Shown here: positions 10,860 to 20,093 of the stretch, piece by piece
Layout: every line of letters starts with the position of its first letter
Numbering within the stretch: position 1 is the first letter of the stretch
From: Rhodococcus koreensis
Lineage (GTDB): Bacteria > Actinomycetota > Actinomycetes > Mycobacteriales > Mycobacteriaceae
Reading direction: 5' to 3'
DNA: 64,000 nucleotides
Assembly: GCF_900105905.1 (NCBI RefSeq)
Contig: NZ_FNSV01000005.1
Location: 496,001 to 560,000, forward strand
Made by a program: the position numbers and the translations under genes
The notes under the pieces: generated by a model
The model's database searches: none
What the model saw: only the letters and a program-made list of their open reading frames with translations
What the model was told of the DNA's origin: nothing

Positions 10860-11996
10860 ATGACCGCAACGACGGGCCCACTTGCGGGGGTTCGGGTACT
10901 GGACATGACACGTCTGGCACCCGGACCGTACGCGAGCATGCTGCTCGCGGATCTCGGTGCAGACGTGATCGCGATCGGTGGTGGTCGTTCCGGGCTTCCG
11001 GTGCCGGCACTGTCCCGAGGCAAGGAATTCATATCGCTGGATCTCAAGACCGAGGACGGCCGCCAGGCCCTGCGAACGCTCGTCTCGGAAGCTGACGTTT
11101 TCATGGAGGGATTCCGGCCCGGTGTTGCGGACAGGCTGGGCGCCGGCTACGCGGAACTGTCGGCCCTCAATCCGGGACTCGTCTACTGCAGCGTAACGGG
11201 CTACGGCCAGGGCGGACCGATGGCGCAACGCGCCGGTCACGACATCAACTACCTCGCGATCGGAGGCGCCCTCGGGGTCTTCGGCCCATCGGATCAGCCG
11301 CCGGTCCCGCCTTTGAACCTGGTCGCCGACTTCGCGGGGGGTGGGTTGCTGTCGGCTTTCGGCATTCTGGGCGCGTTGTACGACAGGACTCGAACAGGTA
11401 AGGGCCGGTATATCGATTCCGCCATGGTCGACGGCGTCCTGTCGATGATGGGAATGAACTTCGTCGATTGGCAGACGCCGACGCTGCCCGGCCGTGGACG
11501 TGGCGTACTGGTCGGGTCGATGCCGTTCTATCGGTGCTATCGCTGTTCCGACGGTCGATACGTCGCGGTCGGCGCCCTGGAGGTGGCATTTTTCGAGCGG
11601 TTGTGGACCACCCTCAACCTCGGAGCCGTACCGAATCATTTCGACGAGTCCACCTGGGACCTCATCGAGAAGTCGCTGACCGCCGAGTTCGAGAAGAAGA
11701 CGATGGTGGAGTGGACCGCGGTGTTCGCCGACGTGGATGCGTGCGTAACACCGGTGCTCGAACCGCACGAGCTGTCCACGTTCGACCAGATCGTGGCCAG
11801 GGATCCGGGATTCGCACTGGATTCGGTCCCGGTGGTCCCAGTGTTCTCCGGCGGACCGAAACGGCGCATCACCGACACCCGCATCAAGACCGAAGAAGTC
11901 CTGCGCCGCGCCGGACTTCCCGAAGATGTCGCCGGCCGTGCCGCCGCGGACGGCGTCCCACCCTCCGTGACGGGTCTGAGCTGGCCACCACTGTGA
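10860..11996 (+). CDS. CaiB/BaiF family (class III) CoA-transferase
   Basis: 378 residues. The start reads LAGVRVLDMTRLAPGPYASMLL and DLGADVIAI, the family's N-terminal nucleotide/CoA-binding fold. LSRGKEFISLDLKTEDGRQAL, VYCSVTGYGQGGP and GRYIDSAMVDGVLS follow; the aspartate in YIDSAM is at the expected catalytic position. The enzyme moves CoA between carboxylic acids, or racemises 2-methylacyl-CoA. First gene of a run of plus-strand genes to 18513, so it probably makes the CoA ester that the next gene's product oxidises. The C-terminus is intact. Confidence 0.87.
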   Translation: MTATTGPLAGVRVLDMTRLAPGPYASMLLADLGADVIAIGGGRSGLPVPALSRGKEFISLDLKTEDGRQALRTLVSEADVFMEGFRPGVADRLGAGYAELSALNPGLVYCSVTGYGQGGPMAQRAGHDINYLAIGGALGVFGPSDQPPVPPLNLVADFAGGGLLSAFGILGALYDRTRTGKGRYIDSAMVDGVLSMMGMNFVDWQTPTLPGRGRGVLVGSMPFYRCYRCSDGRYVAVGALEVAFFERLWTTLNLGAVPNHFDESTWDLIEKSLTAEFEKKTMVEWTAVFADVDACVTPVLEPHELSTFDQIVARDPGFALDSVPVVPVFSGGPKRRITDTRIKTEEVLRRAGLPEDVAGRAAADGVPPSVTGLSWPPL

Positions 11997-12045
11997 CCGC
12001 CGACCCCCGAATCATCACATTCCCCGCAGAAACCAGGAGCAATTC

Positions 12046-13164
12046 ATGAGTATCGAACACCGCGAGTTCCGCGCGAGCGTCCGCAAACTCGCGCAGACCA
12101 AGATCGCACCGCATGCCGCCGACGTGGATGACAAGGAGCGATTCCCGTCGGAATCGTGGGCGGCCCTGTGCAGCAACGACCTTCCCGGACTTGCACATCC
12201 CGAGAGCCTCGGTGGGAGTGGAGCCGATCTCCTCTCCCAGGTCATCGCAGTGGAGGAAGTCGCAGCATCCTGCGCAAGCTCGGCGCTGGTGATGCTGGTC
12301 AACTGGGCGGGCACGTCCACAGTGCTGAGTCAGGGCTCCAACGAGTTGAAGCAACTGGTGGTACCGGGTGTCGCGTCGGGCTCCGCCGGCGCTGCGTGGT
12401 GCATGACCGAGCCGCGCGTGGGTTCGGACCTGTCGGCCATCGCGACGACCGCAGTACAGGATGGTTCCGACTGGATTCTGAATGGGCAGAAGCGATTTAT
12501 CAGTAATGCGCCGTGGGCCGACTGGTACGCGGTCCTGGCGAAGACCGGCGACAAGTCGCTCGGTGTCTTCATCGTGCACAAGGACGATGACGGCGTCAGC
12601 TTCGGTGCGCCCGAGAAGAAGATGGGAATGCGCGGCAGTCCGACGGCCGATGTCGTCCTCGACGGATGTCGGCTCCCCGCCGTTCGTGTCGTCAATGATC
12701 CCTATAGGGGGTTCCGGTACATCTCCGCGGAACTGAACGTCAGCCGCGCACTCATCGCGGCGCAGGCCCTCGGAATTGCGCAAGGCGCTTTCGATGCCGC
12801 CGTCTCGTACACGACGAACCGCGACCAGTTCGGCCAGCCCATTTCGCGCTTCCAGCTTCTGCGGGGCATGGTCGCCGATATGGCCGTCAAGATCGAGTCG
12901 GCTCGTTCGCTGCTTTACGACGCGGTCCATCTCATTCAGGACGGGGATCCGGCGGCGCGTGCGAAGGTGGCCATGGCGAAGCTGCTGTGCAGCGACAATG
13001 CCATGTCGGTGGCCACCGATGCGCTACAACTGCACGGCGGCTACGGCTATGTTCGTGACTATCCGGTGGAGCGGATGATGCGCGACGCCAAGATCACTCA
13101 GATCTATGAGGGCACCAATCAGATTCAGCGACTTCTCATCGCCAAATCGGTTTACGGAAAGTAG
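12046..13164 (+). CDS. Acyl-CoA dehydrogenase
   Basis: 372 residues with the standard FAD fold. WCMTEPRVGSDLSAIATTA is the first signature, and LHGGYGYVRDYPVERMMRDA with ITQIYEGTNQIQRL the second. The glutamate of YEGTNQIQ is the usual catalytic base of short- and medium-chain enzymes. It introduces an alpha-beta double bond into an acyl-CoA and passes electrons to ETF. It sits between two CoA-transferase genes, so its substrate is probably the CoA ester made by one of them. The ATG at 12046 follows AGGAGCA. Confidence 0.9.
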   Translation: MSIEHREFRASVRKLAQTKIAPHAADVDDKERFPSESWAALCSNDLPGLAHPESLGGSGADLLSQVIAVEEVAASCASSALVMLVNWAGTSTVLSQGSNELKQLVVPGVASGSAGAAWCMTEPRVGSDLSAIATTAVQDGSDWILNGQKRFISNAPWADWYAVLAKTGDKSLGVFIVHKDDDGVSFGAPEKKMGMRGSPTADVVLDGCRLPAVRVVNDPYRGFRYISAELNVSRALIAAQALGIAQGAFDAAVSYTTNRDQFGQPISRFQLLRGMVADMAVKIESARSLLYDAVHLIQDGDPAARAKVAMAKLLCSDNAMSVATDALQLHGGYGYVRDYPVERMMRDAKITQIYEGTNQIQRLLIAKSVYGK

Positions 13165-13170
13165 GGCGTC

Positions 13171-14367
13171 GTGCAACACATTCAACAGCAAGCGCTGAGC
13201 GGCATCCGAGTACTCGATCTCGGCGAGATCATGCAGGCCCCCATTGCGGCACAGGTTCTCGGCGACCTTGGCGCCGAAGTGATCAAGGTCGAGCGAGGTG
13301 TCAATGGAGACATGCTGAGGGGCCTGGATCGCGATTCACTCGAGGCAGGTCGCCCAGGCGCCTACTTCGCCGCGGTCAACCGCAACAAGCGCAGCATCGC
13401 ACTCAATCTGAAATCTGCTGAGGGGAAAGATATTCTGCATCAGCTGCTCGCGGAGACGGATGTTCTCATCCACAGCTACCGGACCGCGGCGGTCGAACGG
13501 CTCGGGTTGACATACGACGACCTGCAGGAGCGTTACCCCAGGCTTGTCTACGGTACCGCGACCGGATTCGGGGAAACCGGACCGTATGCCCACAAGGCCG
13601 GCCAGGACATGCTCGCGCAGGCGCTCAGCGGGATGGCGAGGTCGTGCGGCGACCCGTCGATCTCGGCGTACGTGCATCCGGTACCGACGGTCGATTATGC
13701 ATCGGGTATGGCTCTGGCGCAAGGGATTTTGGCCGCACTGTTCGAACGCGAGCGTTCCGGCCGTGGCCAGAAGGTCAGCGTCAACCTCTTCGATACGGCA
13801 CTGTCGCTGCAGACCCTCGAAAGTGCCTCGCTGCTCATGGACCGGCGTGAGACCAACTGGGTGACGGATTGGTACAGCGGCATCTTCGAGACGACGGATG
13901 GTCTGCTGCTGGTGCTCGGCCTGTTCCGCGACAACCCCCTGCAGCTGGCGTGCAAAGCACTCGGCATCGACGATCTGTCCGTCCAGCCGTCCTTCGCGTC
14001 GCCACAGCTCCAGGCTGAGAACAAGGAGGCCGCCAACGCGGTCCTGCGTCCACTGATCGCGCGGCTGAGCACCACCGGGGCGGCGGAACAGTTCGACGGG
14101 GTCGACCTGCTGTGCGCACCGCTGCTCACCCTGCAGGAGGCGCTCGATCATCCCCAGACGCGCCACAACGGCACGCTCGTCGACGTCGAGGTCGAGGGTG
14201 TGCGGACGACCCGCCTGATCGGCAGTCCCGTCACTTTGTCCCGTACGCCCGCACAGGTACGCCGAGGGGTGCCCTCGGTGGGTGAACATTCCGACGAAAT
14301 CCTTCACGAGCTCGGGGTATCCGAGTCACGTGTCCAGACATTGCGCAGCAAGGAAGTGATCCGATGA
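13171..14367 (+). CDS. CaiB/BaiF family (class III) CoA-transferase, second copy
   Basis: 398 residues starting with GTG at 13171, six bases after the dehydrogenase stop. LSGIRVLDLGEIMQAPIAAQ, VIKVERGVNGDMLRG, VNRNKRSIALNLKSAEGKD and VYGTATGFGETGPYAHKAGQD are family motifs; VSVNLFDTALSLQ carries the catalytic-region aspartate. It is only distantly similar to the copy at 10860, so the two probably use different acids or donors. Its stop overlaps the next start, suggesting translational coupling. Confidence 0.87.
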   Translation: MQHIQQQALSGIRVLDLGEIMQAPIAAQVLGDLGAEVIKVERGVNGDMLRGLDRDSLEAGRPGAYFAAVNRNKRSIALNLKSAEGKDILHQLLAETDVLIHSYRTAAVERLGLTYDDLQERYPRLVYGTATGFGETGPYAHKAGQDMLAQALSGMARSCGDPSISAYVHPVPTVDYASGMALAQGILAALFERERSGRGQKVSVNLFDTALSLQTLESASLLMDRRETNWVTDWYSGIFETTDGLLLVLGLFRDNPLQLACKALGIDDLSVQPSFASPQLQAENKEAANAVLRPLIARLSTTGAAEQFDGVDLLCAPLLTLQEALDHPQTRHNGTLVDVEVEGVRTTRLIGSPVTLSRTPAQVRRGVPSVGEHSDEILHELGVSESRVQTLRSKEVIR

Positions 14368-15518
14368 GTAATGCGACGCAGACGGACCCGGCGAGCCGGA
14401 CCACCGGCACGGCCACAGCGATGGTGCTCGAAGGGTTCGGGCGGGCCATGGCGCCGAGGACGTTCCCACGCGTGGATCCCGACGCCGGCGCGGTCGTCGT
14501 CGACGTGACGCACGCGGGAATCTGTGGAACGGACATCCACCTGCAACAGGGTCGCCTGGCCATTCCGGTGCCGGTCATCCTGGGGCACGAGGCGGTCGGT
14601 CGAGTGCACGCCCTCGGCGAGGGTGTCACGACGGACGCGCGTGGCGAGGAGCTTCGCGTCGGAGATGCGGTGTCGTGGGCATCCAACATCCCGTGCGGGC
14701 ACTGCTACTACTGCGAGGATCAGCAGGAACCGTCACTGTGTGAGACCCGCAAGGTGTACGGCATCAATCAGTCTTCGGCTGACTGGCCCCACCTGTCGGG
14801 TGGGTGGTCCGAGCAGATCTACCTCCAGCCCGGCTCGACGATCGTCCGCATCCCGTCCTCGGTGACACCGCAGCAGGTGATCGCTCTCGGCTGTGCCGGA
14901 CCGACTGCCGTCCACGCGGTGAACAGGATCGCCAAGCCTGACGCAGGCAATGTCGTCGTGGTACAGGGCAGCGGACCGGTCGGACTGGCGTGCGCCATGT
15001 ACGCCACGCTCGCCGGGGCGGCGAAGGTGATCATCGTCGGCGGACCGGCCAACCGTCTGGAGGTCGCGCGGACGGCCGGCATCGGCGACATCCACATCGA
15101 CATCTTCGCTGAGACGGATCGAGCGGCCCGCCTGGATCGAATTCTCGCGGAAACGACGGGCGGGCGCGGTGCCGACGTCGTCATCGAGGCCGCCGGTGTA
15201 CCGACGGCGGTGTCCGAGGGAATCGACATCGCCCGGCGCGGCGGCAAGTACCTCGTCGTCGGCCAGTACACGGACCACGGCACCACGCCGATCAACCCCC
15301 ACTACATCACGAAGAAGCAGCTGCAGGTGCTGGGAAGCTGGGCGTTCTCCCCGCACAACCACCTCGAATACGTCGAATCGCTACCCCGACTCGCAGCACG
15401 GTTCGACCTCGCCTCGATGGTCACCGAGTACCCGCTCGGGAAGGCGGAAGAGGCTATGGGTGACATGCGGGACGGGCGCTCGCTCAAGTCGGTTCTGGTG
15501 ACCGGAGGTCAGTCGTGA
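14364..15518 (+). CDS. Zinc-dependent alcohol dehydrogenase (MDR superfamily)
   Basis: 384 residues. ICGTDIHL and GHEAVGRVHALGEG supply catalytic-zinc ligands. SNIPCGHCYYCEDQQEPSLC holds the structural-zinc cysteines. VVVQGSGPVGLACAMYA is the Rossmann dinucleotide loop, and GADVVIEAAGVPTAVSEG follows. It oxidises an alcohol, or reduces a carbonyl, with NAD(P). The start overlaps the previous gene by ATGA, and the stop overlaps the next start in the same way, so it belongs to the operon core. Substrate unknown; a polyol or sugar-type alcohol would suit the neighbouring glycosidase. Confidence 0.88.
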   Translation: MSNATQTDPASRTTGTATAMVLEGFGRAMAPRTFPRVDPDAGAVVVDVTHAGICGTDIHLQQGRLAIPVPVILGHEAVGRVHALGEGVTTDARGEELRVGDAVSWASNIPCGHCYYCEDQQEPSLCETRKVYGINQSSADWPHLSGGWSEQIYLQPGSTIVRIPSSVTPQQVIALGCAGPTAVHAVNRIAKPDAGNVVVVQGSGPVGLACAMYATLAGAAKVIIVGGPANRLEVARTAGIGDIHIDIFAETDRAARLDRILAETTGGRGADVVIEAAGVPTAVSEGIDIARRGGKYLVVGQYTDHGTTPINPHYITKKQLQVLGSWAFSPHNHLEYVESLPRLAARFDLASMVTEYPLGKAEEAMGDMRDGRSLKSVLVTGGQS

Positions 15519-16639
15519 CCGGCTCCCGGTACACCGCCGCCATCGAATCGATGCTCGAGCGTATCGACTCGACCGCCAAGCAGAGCAGCGGCAAGTTCCC
15601 GCACTACGGTGACCCTGAATCCGGCGAATGGACCACCACTGCCGATGGAAACTGGACGGGCGGATTCTGGGGCGGACTGGCCGCACTCGGCTTCGTGGCG
15701 TCCGGTGAGGACCGCCTGTCGCGACTCGCCGACGAGATCACCGAGCAGGTCCTGCCCCGGGAGAGCTCCGATACCGCCTTCCGCGGCTTCCTCTTCTGGT
15801 ATGGCGCGGCGGTCAACCACCTCGTCACCGGAAGCGCGAGCGCATCCGAGATCGCGCTGGCGGGTGCCCGCGGGCTGCTCGCCAGCTTCAACGATCGAGC
15901 GGGCGTGATCCCGCTCGGCGCGGAAGCGGAGGAAGCGGAAGCGGTCGGCGAGGGCGCCGCGAACATCGACGCCGTCCCGGGCACCGTCGCCCTGCTGTCG
16001 TGGGCGTCGGCGCAGACCAGCGACCCGCGGTTCCTCGACGCCGCGATCCGCCACGCGGAGCGGCACATCGAGCTCTGCATCCGGGCGGATGGTTCGGTCT
16101 GTCAGTCGGCACTGTTCGACACGACCAACGGTGCACTCTTGCGCCGCTACACCCACAAGGGCATGAACGACGACACCACCTGGGGTCGGGCGCAGGCGTG
16201 GGCGATGGTGGCGTACGCCCAGGCCGCGCAGTGGGCGTCGCCGTCCTTCCTGCCGACCGCCGTCCGGCTGGCCGACTGGTGGCTGGACCGCACGCCGACT
16301 GCCGGAATCGTGTCATGGGACTTCGACGCCGGCACCGGACCGCACGTCCCGATCGACACGTCCGCCACTGCCATCGCCGCTGCCGCGCTGCTCAAGCTCG
16401 CCCGACTGGTTCCCGACCGGACCGACTTCCGGGACAGGGCCGTCGCCCACGTGAATGCGCTCCTCGACCACCTCACCCCGACCGGACCGCACGACAGCAG
16501 ACTGGCAGGGATCCTCATGGACGGTTGCTTCGACAAACGCCGGGACTTCGCTACCCGGAACGAGTTGATCTGGGGCGACTACTTCCTGCTCGAGTGCCTG
16601 ATCAGCCTGGACGGCCGGTCCGATACTCTGACACTGTGA
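15515..16639 (+). CDS. GH88-like glycoside hydrolase (unsaturated glucuronyl hydrolase family)
   Basis: 374 residues with the alpha6/alpha6-barrel pattern of family 88: GNWTGGFWGG near the start, SSDTAFRGFLFWYG and GAANIDAVPG (aspartates at likely catalytic places), HKGMNDDTTWGRAQAW, PIDTSATAIAAAALLKLAR and ELIWGDYFLLE near the end. Known members hydrate the double bond of unsaturated uronic acids at the end of polysaccharide-lyase products. There is no signal peptide, so it acts in the cytosol on an imported small glycoside. A GH88 enzyme inside a CoA-dependent catabolic operon is unusual. Coupled by ATGA overlap to the dehydrogenase. Confidence 0.8.
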   Translation: MTGSRYTAAIESMLERIDSTAKQSSGKFPHYGDPESGEWTTTADGNWTGGFWGGLAALGFVASGEDRLSRLADEITEQVLPRESSDTAFRGFLFWYGAAVNHLVTGSASASEIALAGARGLLASFNDRAGVIPLGAEAEEAEAVGEGAANIDAVPGTVALLSWASAQTSDPRFLDAAIRHAERHIELCIRADGSVCQSALFDTTNGALLRRYTHKGMNDDTTWGRAQAWAMVAYAQAAQWASPSFLPTAVRLADWWLDRTPTAGIVSWDFDAGTGPHVPIDTSATAIAAAALLKLARLVPDRTDFRDRAVAHVNALLDHLTPTGPHDSRLAGILMDGCFDKRRDFATRNELIWGDYFLLECLISLDGRSDTLTL

Positions 16640-16697
16640 CCCAGCCGACATGAACGGGTTGTCCAACGCCGGGGGGAAGAAAGATCGAGGAAAGCCG

Positions 16698-17879
16698 GTG
16701 TCGGAAAGTACGCATACCGCAGCTCACGAGTTCAAACACTCGGACGTCAGGACGTCCATCCTCGACGACCTCGCGCTCTCGCGTGCCGAACTGCTCGTCC
16801 TGACCGACGAAGCATCGGCCATGACCACGGCAGGTCAGCGCATCCGGGAGATCGACGCCTTCGACATGTCGCTCGTCGGGCGCATCGAGGTCGACGGCGC
16901 GATGGTTCACCGCAGTTGGCAGGGGACGCAGAGCAACGCTCTGCACCGACTGGTGGTGCCGGAGGGGGTCGGACTCGGCGGAAAGAGCATCATGCTGCAG
17001 AAACCTGTTTGGGTCCGGGACTACCTGTCCGACGCCGGAATCACTCACGACTTCGACGCGCTCGTGGCGCAGGAGTCACTGCGAGGAATGCTCGCAGTGC
17101 CCATGGTGTACGAAGGTCGTGTCCTCGGTGCCGTGTACGTCGGCACCCGCGAATATTCGTCATTCGGTGATCGAGTCATCGCGGAGATCCAATCGACCGC
17201 CGCGACTGCCGCCGTCACTCTCGTCAGCGCGCAGAGGGCCGCAGCCCAGACGGAGCTCGCGATCGAGGCCGAACGGAATCGGCTTGCCGAATCCCTGCAC
17301 GATTCCGTGAGCCCGGTCCTCTTCCGGATCGGTGCCGAACTGCAGAGTCTGCGTGCACTGGGCGACGCTCAGGCGATCCACGATCGGCTGCAGGAGATCA
17401 CTGATCAGGTACACGCCGTCAATGCGTCGATTCGCAGGTCGCTGACCGACCTCAGCGCGCGACCCCCCGAGCGGGAACTCCCAGTCGGCATCGAGGAGGA
17501 CTGCCAGTCGTTCGCGCTTCGGACCGGTATCCCGGCCCGTTTCGTACCGCTGACCGAATCTCCGGATCTCGACGCGAGCCGCGTCGAGGCCCTCCAGCGA
17601 CTGGTCCGGGAGGCGCTCGTCAACGTCGAAAAGCACGCCGACGCATCCACCGTGGTGGTCAGCCTGTCGGTTCGGTCGGGCAGAGTGACGGTCGTCATCA
17701 GCGACGACGGCCGGGGCGTGGACGGGGCCGACGACCCGGCGAGAGGAAGCCAATTGGGGCTCGGGCTGGCCGCAGGACGGCTCGAGCGGCTCGGTGGCGG
17801 CATGTCCGTAGTCAGCGACGACGAAAACGGCACCACCGTGCGCGGCTGGGTAGACGCAATCGACGGGTCGGGTGCATGA
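16698..17879 (+). CDS. GAF-domain sensor histidine kinase (NarL/LuxR-type partner)
   Basis: About 393 residues from the GTG at 16698, chosen because GAGGAAA precedes it; an ATG at 16650 is in frame but has no ribosome site. Residues about 40-180 form a GAF sensor (LRGMLAVPMVYEGRVLGAVYVG). RNRLAESLHDSVSPVLFRI is the HisKA_3 phosphoacceptor with its histidine. REALVNVEKHADAS (N box), VISDDGRGVDG and GLGLAAGRLERLGG form the ATPase domain. No membrane segments are seen, so it senses a cytosolic signal. It overlaps the response regulator by ATGA. Confidence 0.87.
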   Translation: MSESTHTAAHEFKHSDVRTSILDDLALSRAELLVLTDEASAMTTAGQRIREIDAFDMSLVGRIEVDGAMVHRSWQGTQSNALHRLVVPEGVGLGGKSIMLQKPVWVRDYLSDAGITHDFDALVAQESLRGMLAVPMVYEGRVLGAVYVGTREYSSFGDRVIAEIQSTAATAAVTLVSAQRAAAQTELAIEAERNRLAESLHDSVSPVLFRIGAELQSLRALGDAQAIHDRLQEITDQVHAVNASIRRSLTDLSARPPERELPVGIEEDCQSFALRTGIPARFVPLTESPDLDASRVEALQRLVREALVNVEKHADASTVVVSLSVRSGRVTVVISDDGRGVDGADDPARGSQLGLGLAAGRLERLGGGMSVVSDDENGTTVRGWVDAIDGSGA

Positions 17880-18513
17880 CCGAGCCGTCGAAGACGATCC
17901 GCATCCTCGTCGTCGACGATCATCCGATCGTGCGCGGGGGGTCGAACTTCTCGCGCGAGAGGACGAGAACCTCGAAGTCGTAGGAGGTGCACTGACCGGC
18001 GCCGCGGCGGTCGAGCTGGCCCGCACCCTCCCCGTCGACGTCATCCTCCTCGATCTGCGACTTCCCGATATCCCTGCACCCGAACTCATTCCGCGACTAC
18101 GGCGGGTCGCGCCGCACGCGCGGATACTGCTGTTCACCGCATTCGCCGATCACGGCGCCATCGATCTGTTGATGGAGGCGGGTGCGGACGGATGCCTCGT
18201 CAAGGACATCAGCGGGCAGGACTTCGCCACGGCCATTCACCGCGTGTCCGGCGGAATCCGGGTTGTCGACCCAAGACTGGCCGGATCGCGAAGAGTCGTG
18301 ACATCCGAAGCTCTGTACCGGGCCGGCCTGACTCGCCGCGAGTACGAGGTGCTGCGTTTCGCGGCAATGGGTAACAGCAACCCCGAAATCGCTCAGGAAC
18401 TGTCCCTTGCGCGGAACACCGTAAAAACCTATTTGCAGAGCGCCATGCAGAAACTGAACGCGCGCAATCGCGTCGAAGCCATTGCGCGTGCCCACGAACT
18501 TCGCTTGCTCTGA
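17876..18513 (+). CDS. LuxR/NarL-family response regulator (one apparent frameshift)
   Basis: The ATG at 17876 overlaps the kinase stop and reads IRILVVDDHPIVRGG, the receiver start with its acidic pair. In a run of six G ending at 17941 the frame is lost; one extra G would restore VELLAREDENLEVVG. The downstream frame carries VILLDLRLPDI (phospho-acceptor aspartate), ILLFTAFADHGAI, CLVKDISG and the HTH LTRREYEVLRFAAMGNSNPE with NTVKTYLQSAMQKL. Both halves look intact, so a homopolymer sequencing error, or a slippage-prone run, is more likely than decay. It probably binds the CTCCAC-type palindromes at 10778 and 18549. Confidence 0.8.
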
Positions 18514-18548
18514 ACGTAATTCGTTCACCAGGCAACATATCCCCACCT

Positions 18549-18560
18549 CTCCACCTGGAG
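18549..18560. promoter_or_regulatory. Palindromic operator candidate CTCCA-CC-TGGAG
   Basis: Second copy of the cluster's palindrome, about 75 bases before the MHS transporter start and 36 bases after the response regulator stop. See the copy at 10778. The surrounding CTCCACCTGGAGATGTTG extends the similarity beyond the inverted repeat. Confidence 0.55.
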
Positions 18561-18635
18561 ATGTTGTGTGTCCTGGATCACCCATACATTCGAGCCACAG
18601 GAATCATTCCGCAATCGTGGCAACGGAGGCCATAC

Positions 18636-19955
18636 ATGTTCACAATGTCCCAAACCTCGAAAGTCGGATTTGCCAGCGGTGTCGGTACGACAGTCGAATG
18701 GTACGACTTCTTCATCTACGGCACCGCGGCCGGACTCGTGTTCAACAAGATCTTCTTCCCCGAGTTCGACTCCCTGATCGGCACTTTGCTCGCCTTCGCC
18801 ACGTTCTCCGCCGCCTTCGTTGCGCGTCCGATCGGCGGAGTGGTGTTCGGCCACTTCGGTGACCGGATCGGACGGAAGTCGATGCTCGTCATCACCCTGA
18901 CCATCATGGGCTTCACCACCCTCGGAGTCGGGCTGCTCCCGAGCTACCAGTCCATCGGCGTCGCCGCGCCGATCATTCTCGTGACCCTGCGCTTCGTGCA
19001 GGGCCTCGCGCTCGGTGGCGAGATCGGCGGGGCGATTCTCATGGCCGTCGAACACGCGCCCGCCGGCAAACGCGGCTACTACGGCAGCTGGGTGCAGATG
19101 GGGGTGCCGGCGGGATTGATGTTGGGCAACACAGTCTTCCTGTTTATGGCCGGACTTTCCCCCGAAGCGTTCGAATCCTGGGGTTGGCGAATTCCCTTCC
19201 TGATCGGGGGTGCGTTCGTCGCGATCGGCCTCTTCGTCCGACTGCACGTCGGCGAAAGCCCGAACTTCGATCGCGTCAAGAAGAACGCAAAGTTGGAGAA
19301 GCTGCCCATCGGGGTGGTCCTTCGCCACTACCCCAAGCAGGTCCTCCTGACCTGTGGTGCTTACTTCGCCATCGGGGTCACCTTCTACGGCACCACGGTA
19401 TTCGGTCTCAGCTACGGCGTCGCGCAGGTCGGCTACACGCGGAACCAGATGCTGACACTCGTCCTCGTCGCCATGGCGGTCACGTTCGTCGCGCTGCCGT
19501 TCTTCGGCAAACTGTCTGACTCCTACGGCAGGAAGCCGGTGTTCCTGGCAGGAGTCGTCGCAATGCTGCTGTTCACCTTTCCGTGGTTCTGGCTGGTGAA
19601 CAGCGGATCCTTCCTGCTGGCGATGGTCGGGTTCGTGTCGTTCTGTCTCGCCTTCTCGACCTCCTACGGCCCGCTCGCAGCCTTCTTCGCCGAAGCCTTC
19701 GACACCCGCATCCGCTACACCGGAATCTCCTTCGGATACACGATCGGCACCCTTGCCTCGAGCGCTCCCGCGCCAATCGTCGCCACGTACCTGCTGGATC
19801 GCACCGGATCCTACGGCGCCGTCGCGCTGTTCATGGTCGCAATGTGCGCCATCTCCGTCGTCTGCGTGATCGCCATGCGGGAGACCTACCAGCAAGATCT
19901 GTCCGACAACGACGAAGCCGCGGGACAGGAGCGGTTGTCACCGACTTCCACGTAG
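18636..19955 (+). CDS. MHS-family (MFS) metabolite:H+ symporter
   Basis: 439 residues with about twelve membrane segments. GTTVEWYDFFIYGTAAGLVF is the hallmark start of the metabolite-H+ symporter group (shikimate, alpha-ketoglutarate, proline/betaine carriers). HFGDRIGRKSMLV and RFVQGLALGGEIGGA are MFS motifs, and KLSDSYGRKPVFL the matching loop in the second half. The ATG at 18636 has GGAGG six bases upstream. It imports an organic acid or small zwitterion and is probably the uptake system for the 9222-18513 pathway, given the shared palindrome in front of it. Confidence 0.88.
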   Translation: MFTMSQTSKVGFASGVGTTVEWYDFFIYGTAAGLVFNKIFFPEFDSLIGTLLAFATFSAAFVARPIGGVVFGHFGDRIGRKSMLVITLTIMGFTTLGVGLLPSYQSIGVAAPIILVTLRFVQGLALGGEIGGAILMAVEHAPAGKRGYYGSWVQMGVPAGLMLGNTVFLFMAGLSPEAFESWGWRIPFLIGGAFVAIGLFVRLHVGESPNFDRVKKNAKLEKLPIGVVLRHYPKQVLLTCGAYFAIGVTFYGTTVFGLSYGVAQVGYTRNQMLTLVLVAMAVTFVALPFFGKLSDSYGRKPVFLAGVVAMLLFTFPWFWLVNSGSFLLAMVGFVSFCLAFSTSYGPLAAFFAEAFDTRIRYTGISFGYTIGTLASSAPAPIVATYLLDRTGSYGAVALFMVAMCAISVVCVIAMRETYQQDLSDNDEAAGQERLSPTST

Positions 19956-19984
19956 GCGGCTTCGCCGCCCGTGCGCCCCTTTTA
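19955..19984 (+). terminator. Hairpin terminator after the MHS transporter
   Basis: GGCGGC-TTC-GCCGCC is a perfect 6-base stem starting at the last base of the stop codon, followed about ten bases later by a run of T near 19980. A plausible intrinsic terminator. Confidence 0.5.
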
Positions 19985-20093
19985 CTGACTTCTCCGTGGG
20001 TCGGGTCGAGTAACTGTGGTCACCCCCGAGGCTGAGTGTCGCGAGCGCGATAACCGGTCTCGGGGGCGTGGGGCCCGCAGTGTCAGCAGACCC

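Noticed and set aside
10698..11768. Upstream extension of the aldehyde dehydrogenase frame to 11768
   Set aside because: It overlaps the divergent CoA-transferase gene and lacks homology; the ATG at 10697 has a ribosome site.
18525..19895. Long open frame on the minus strand opposite the MHS transporter
   Set aside because: The translation is Asp/Glu/His/Arg-rich with no family motifs and mirrors the GC-rich third codon positions of the real gene.
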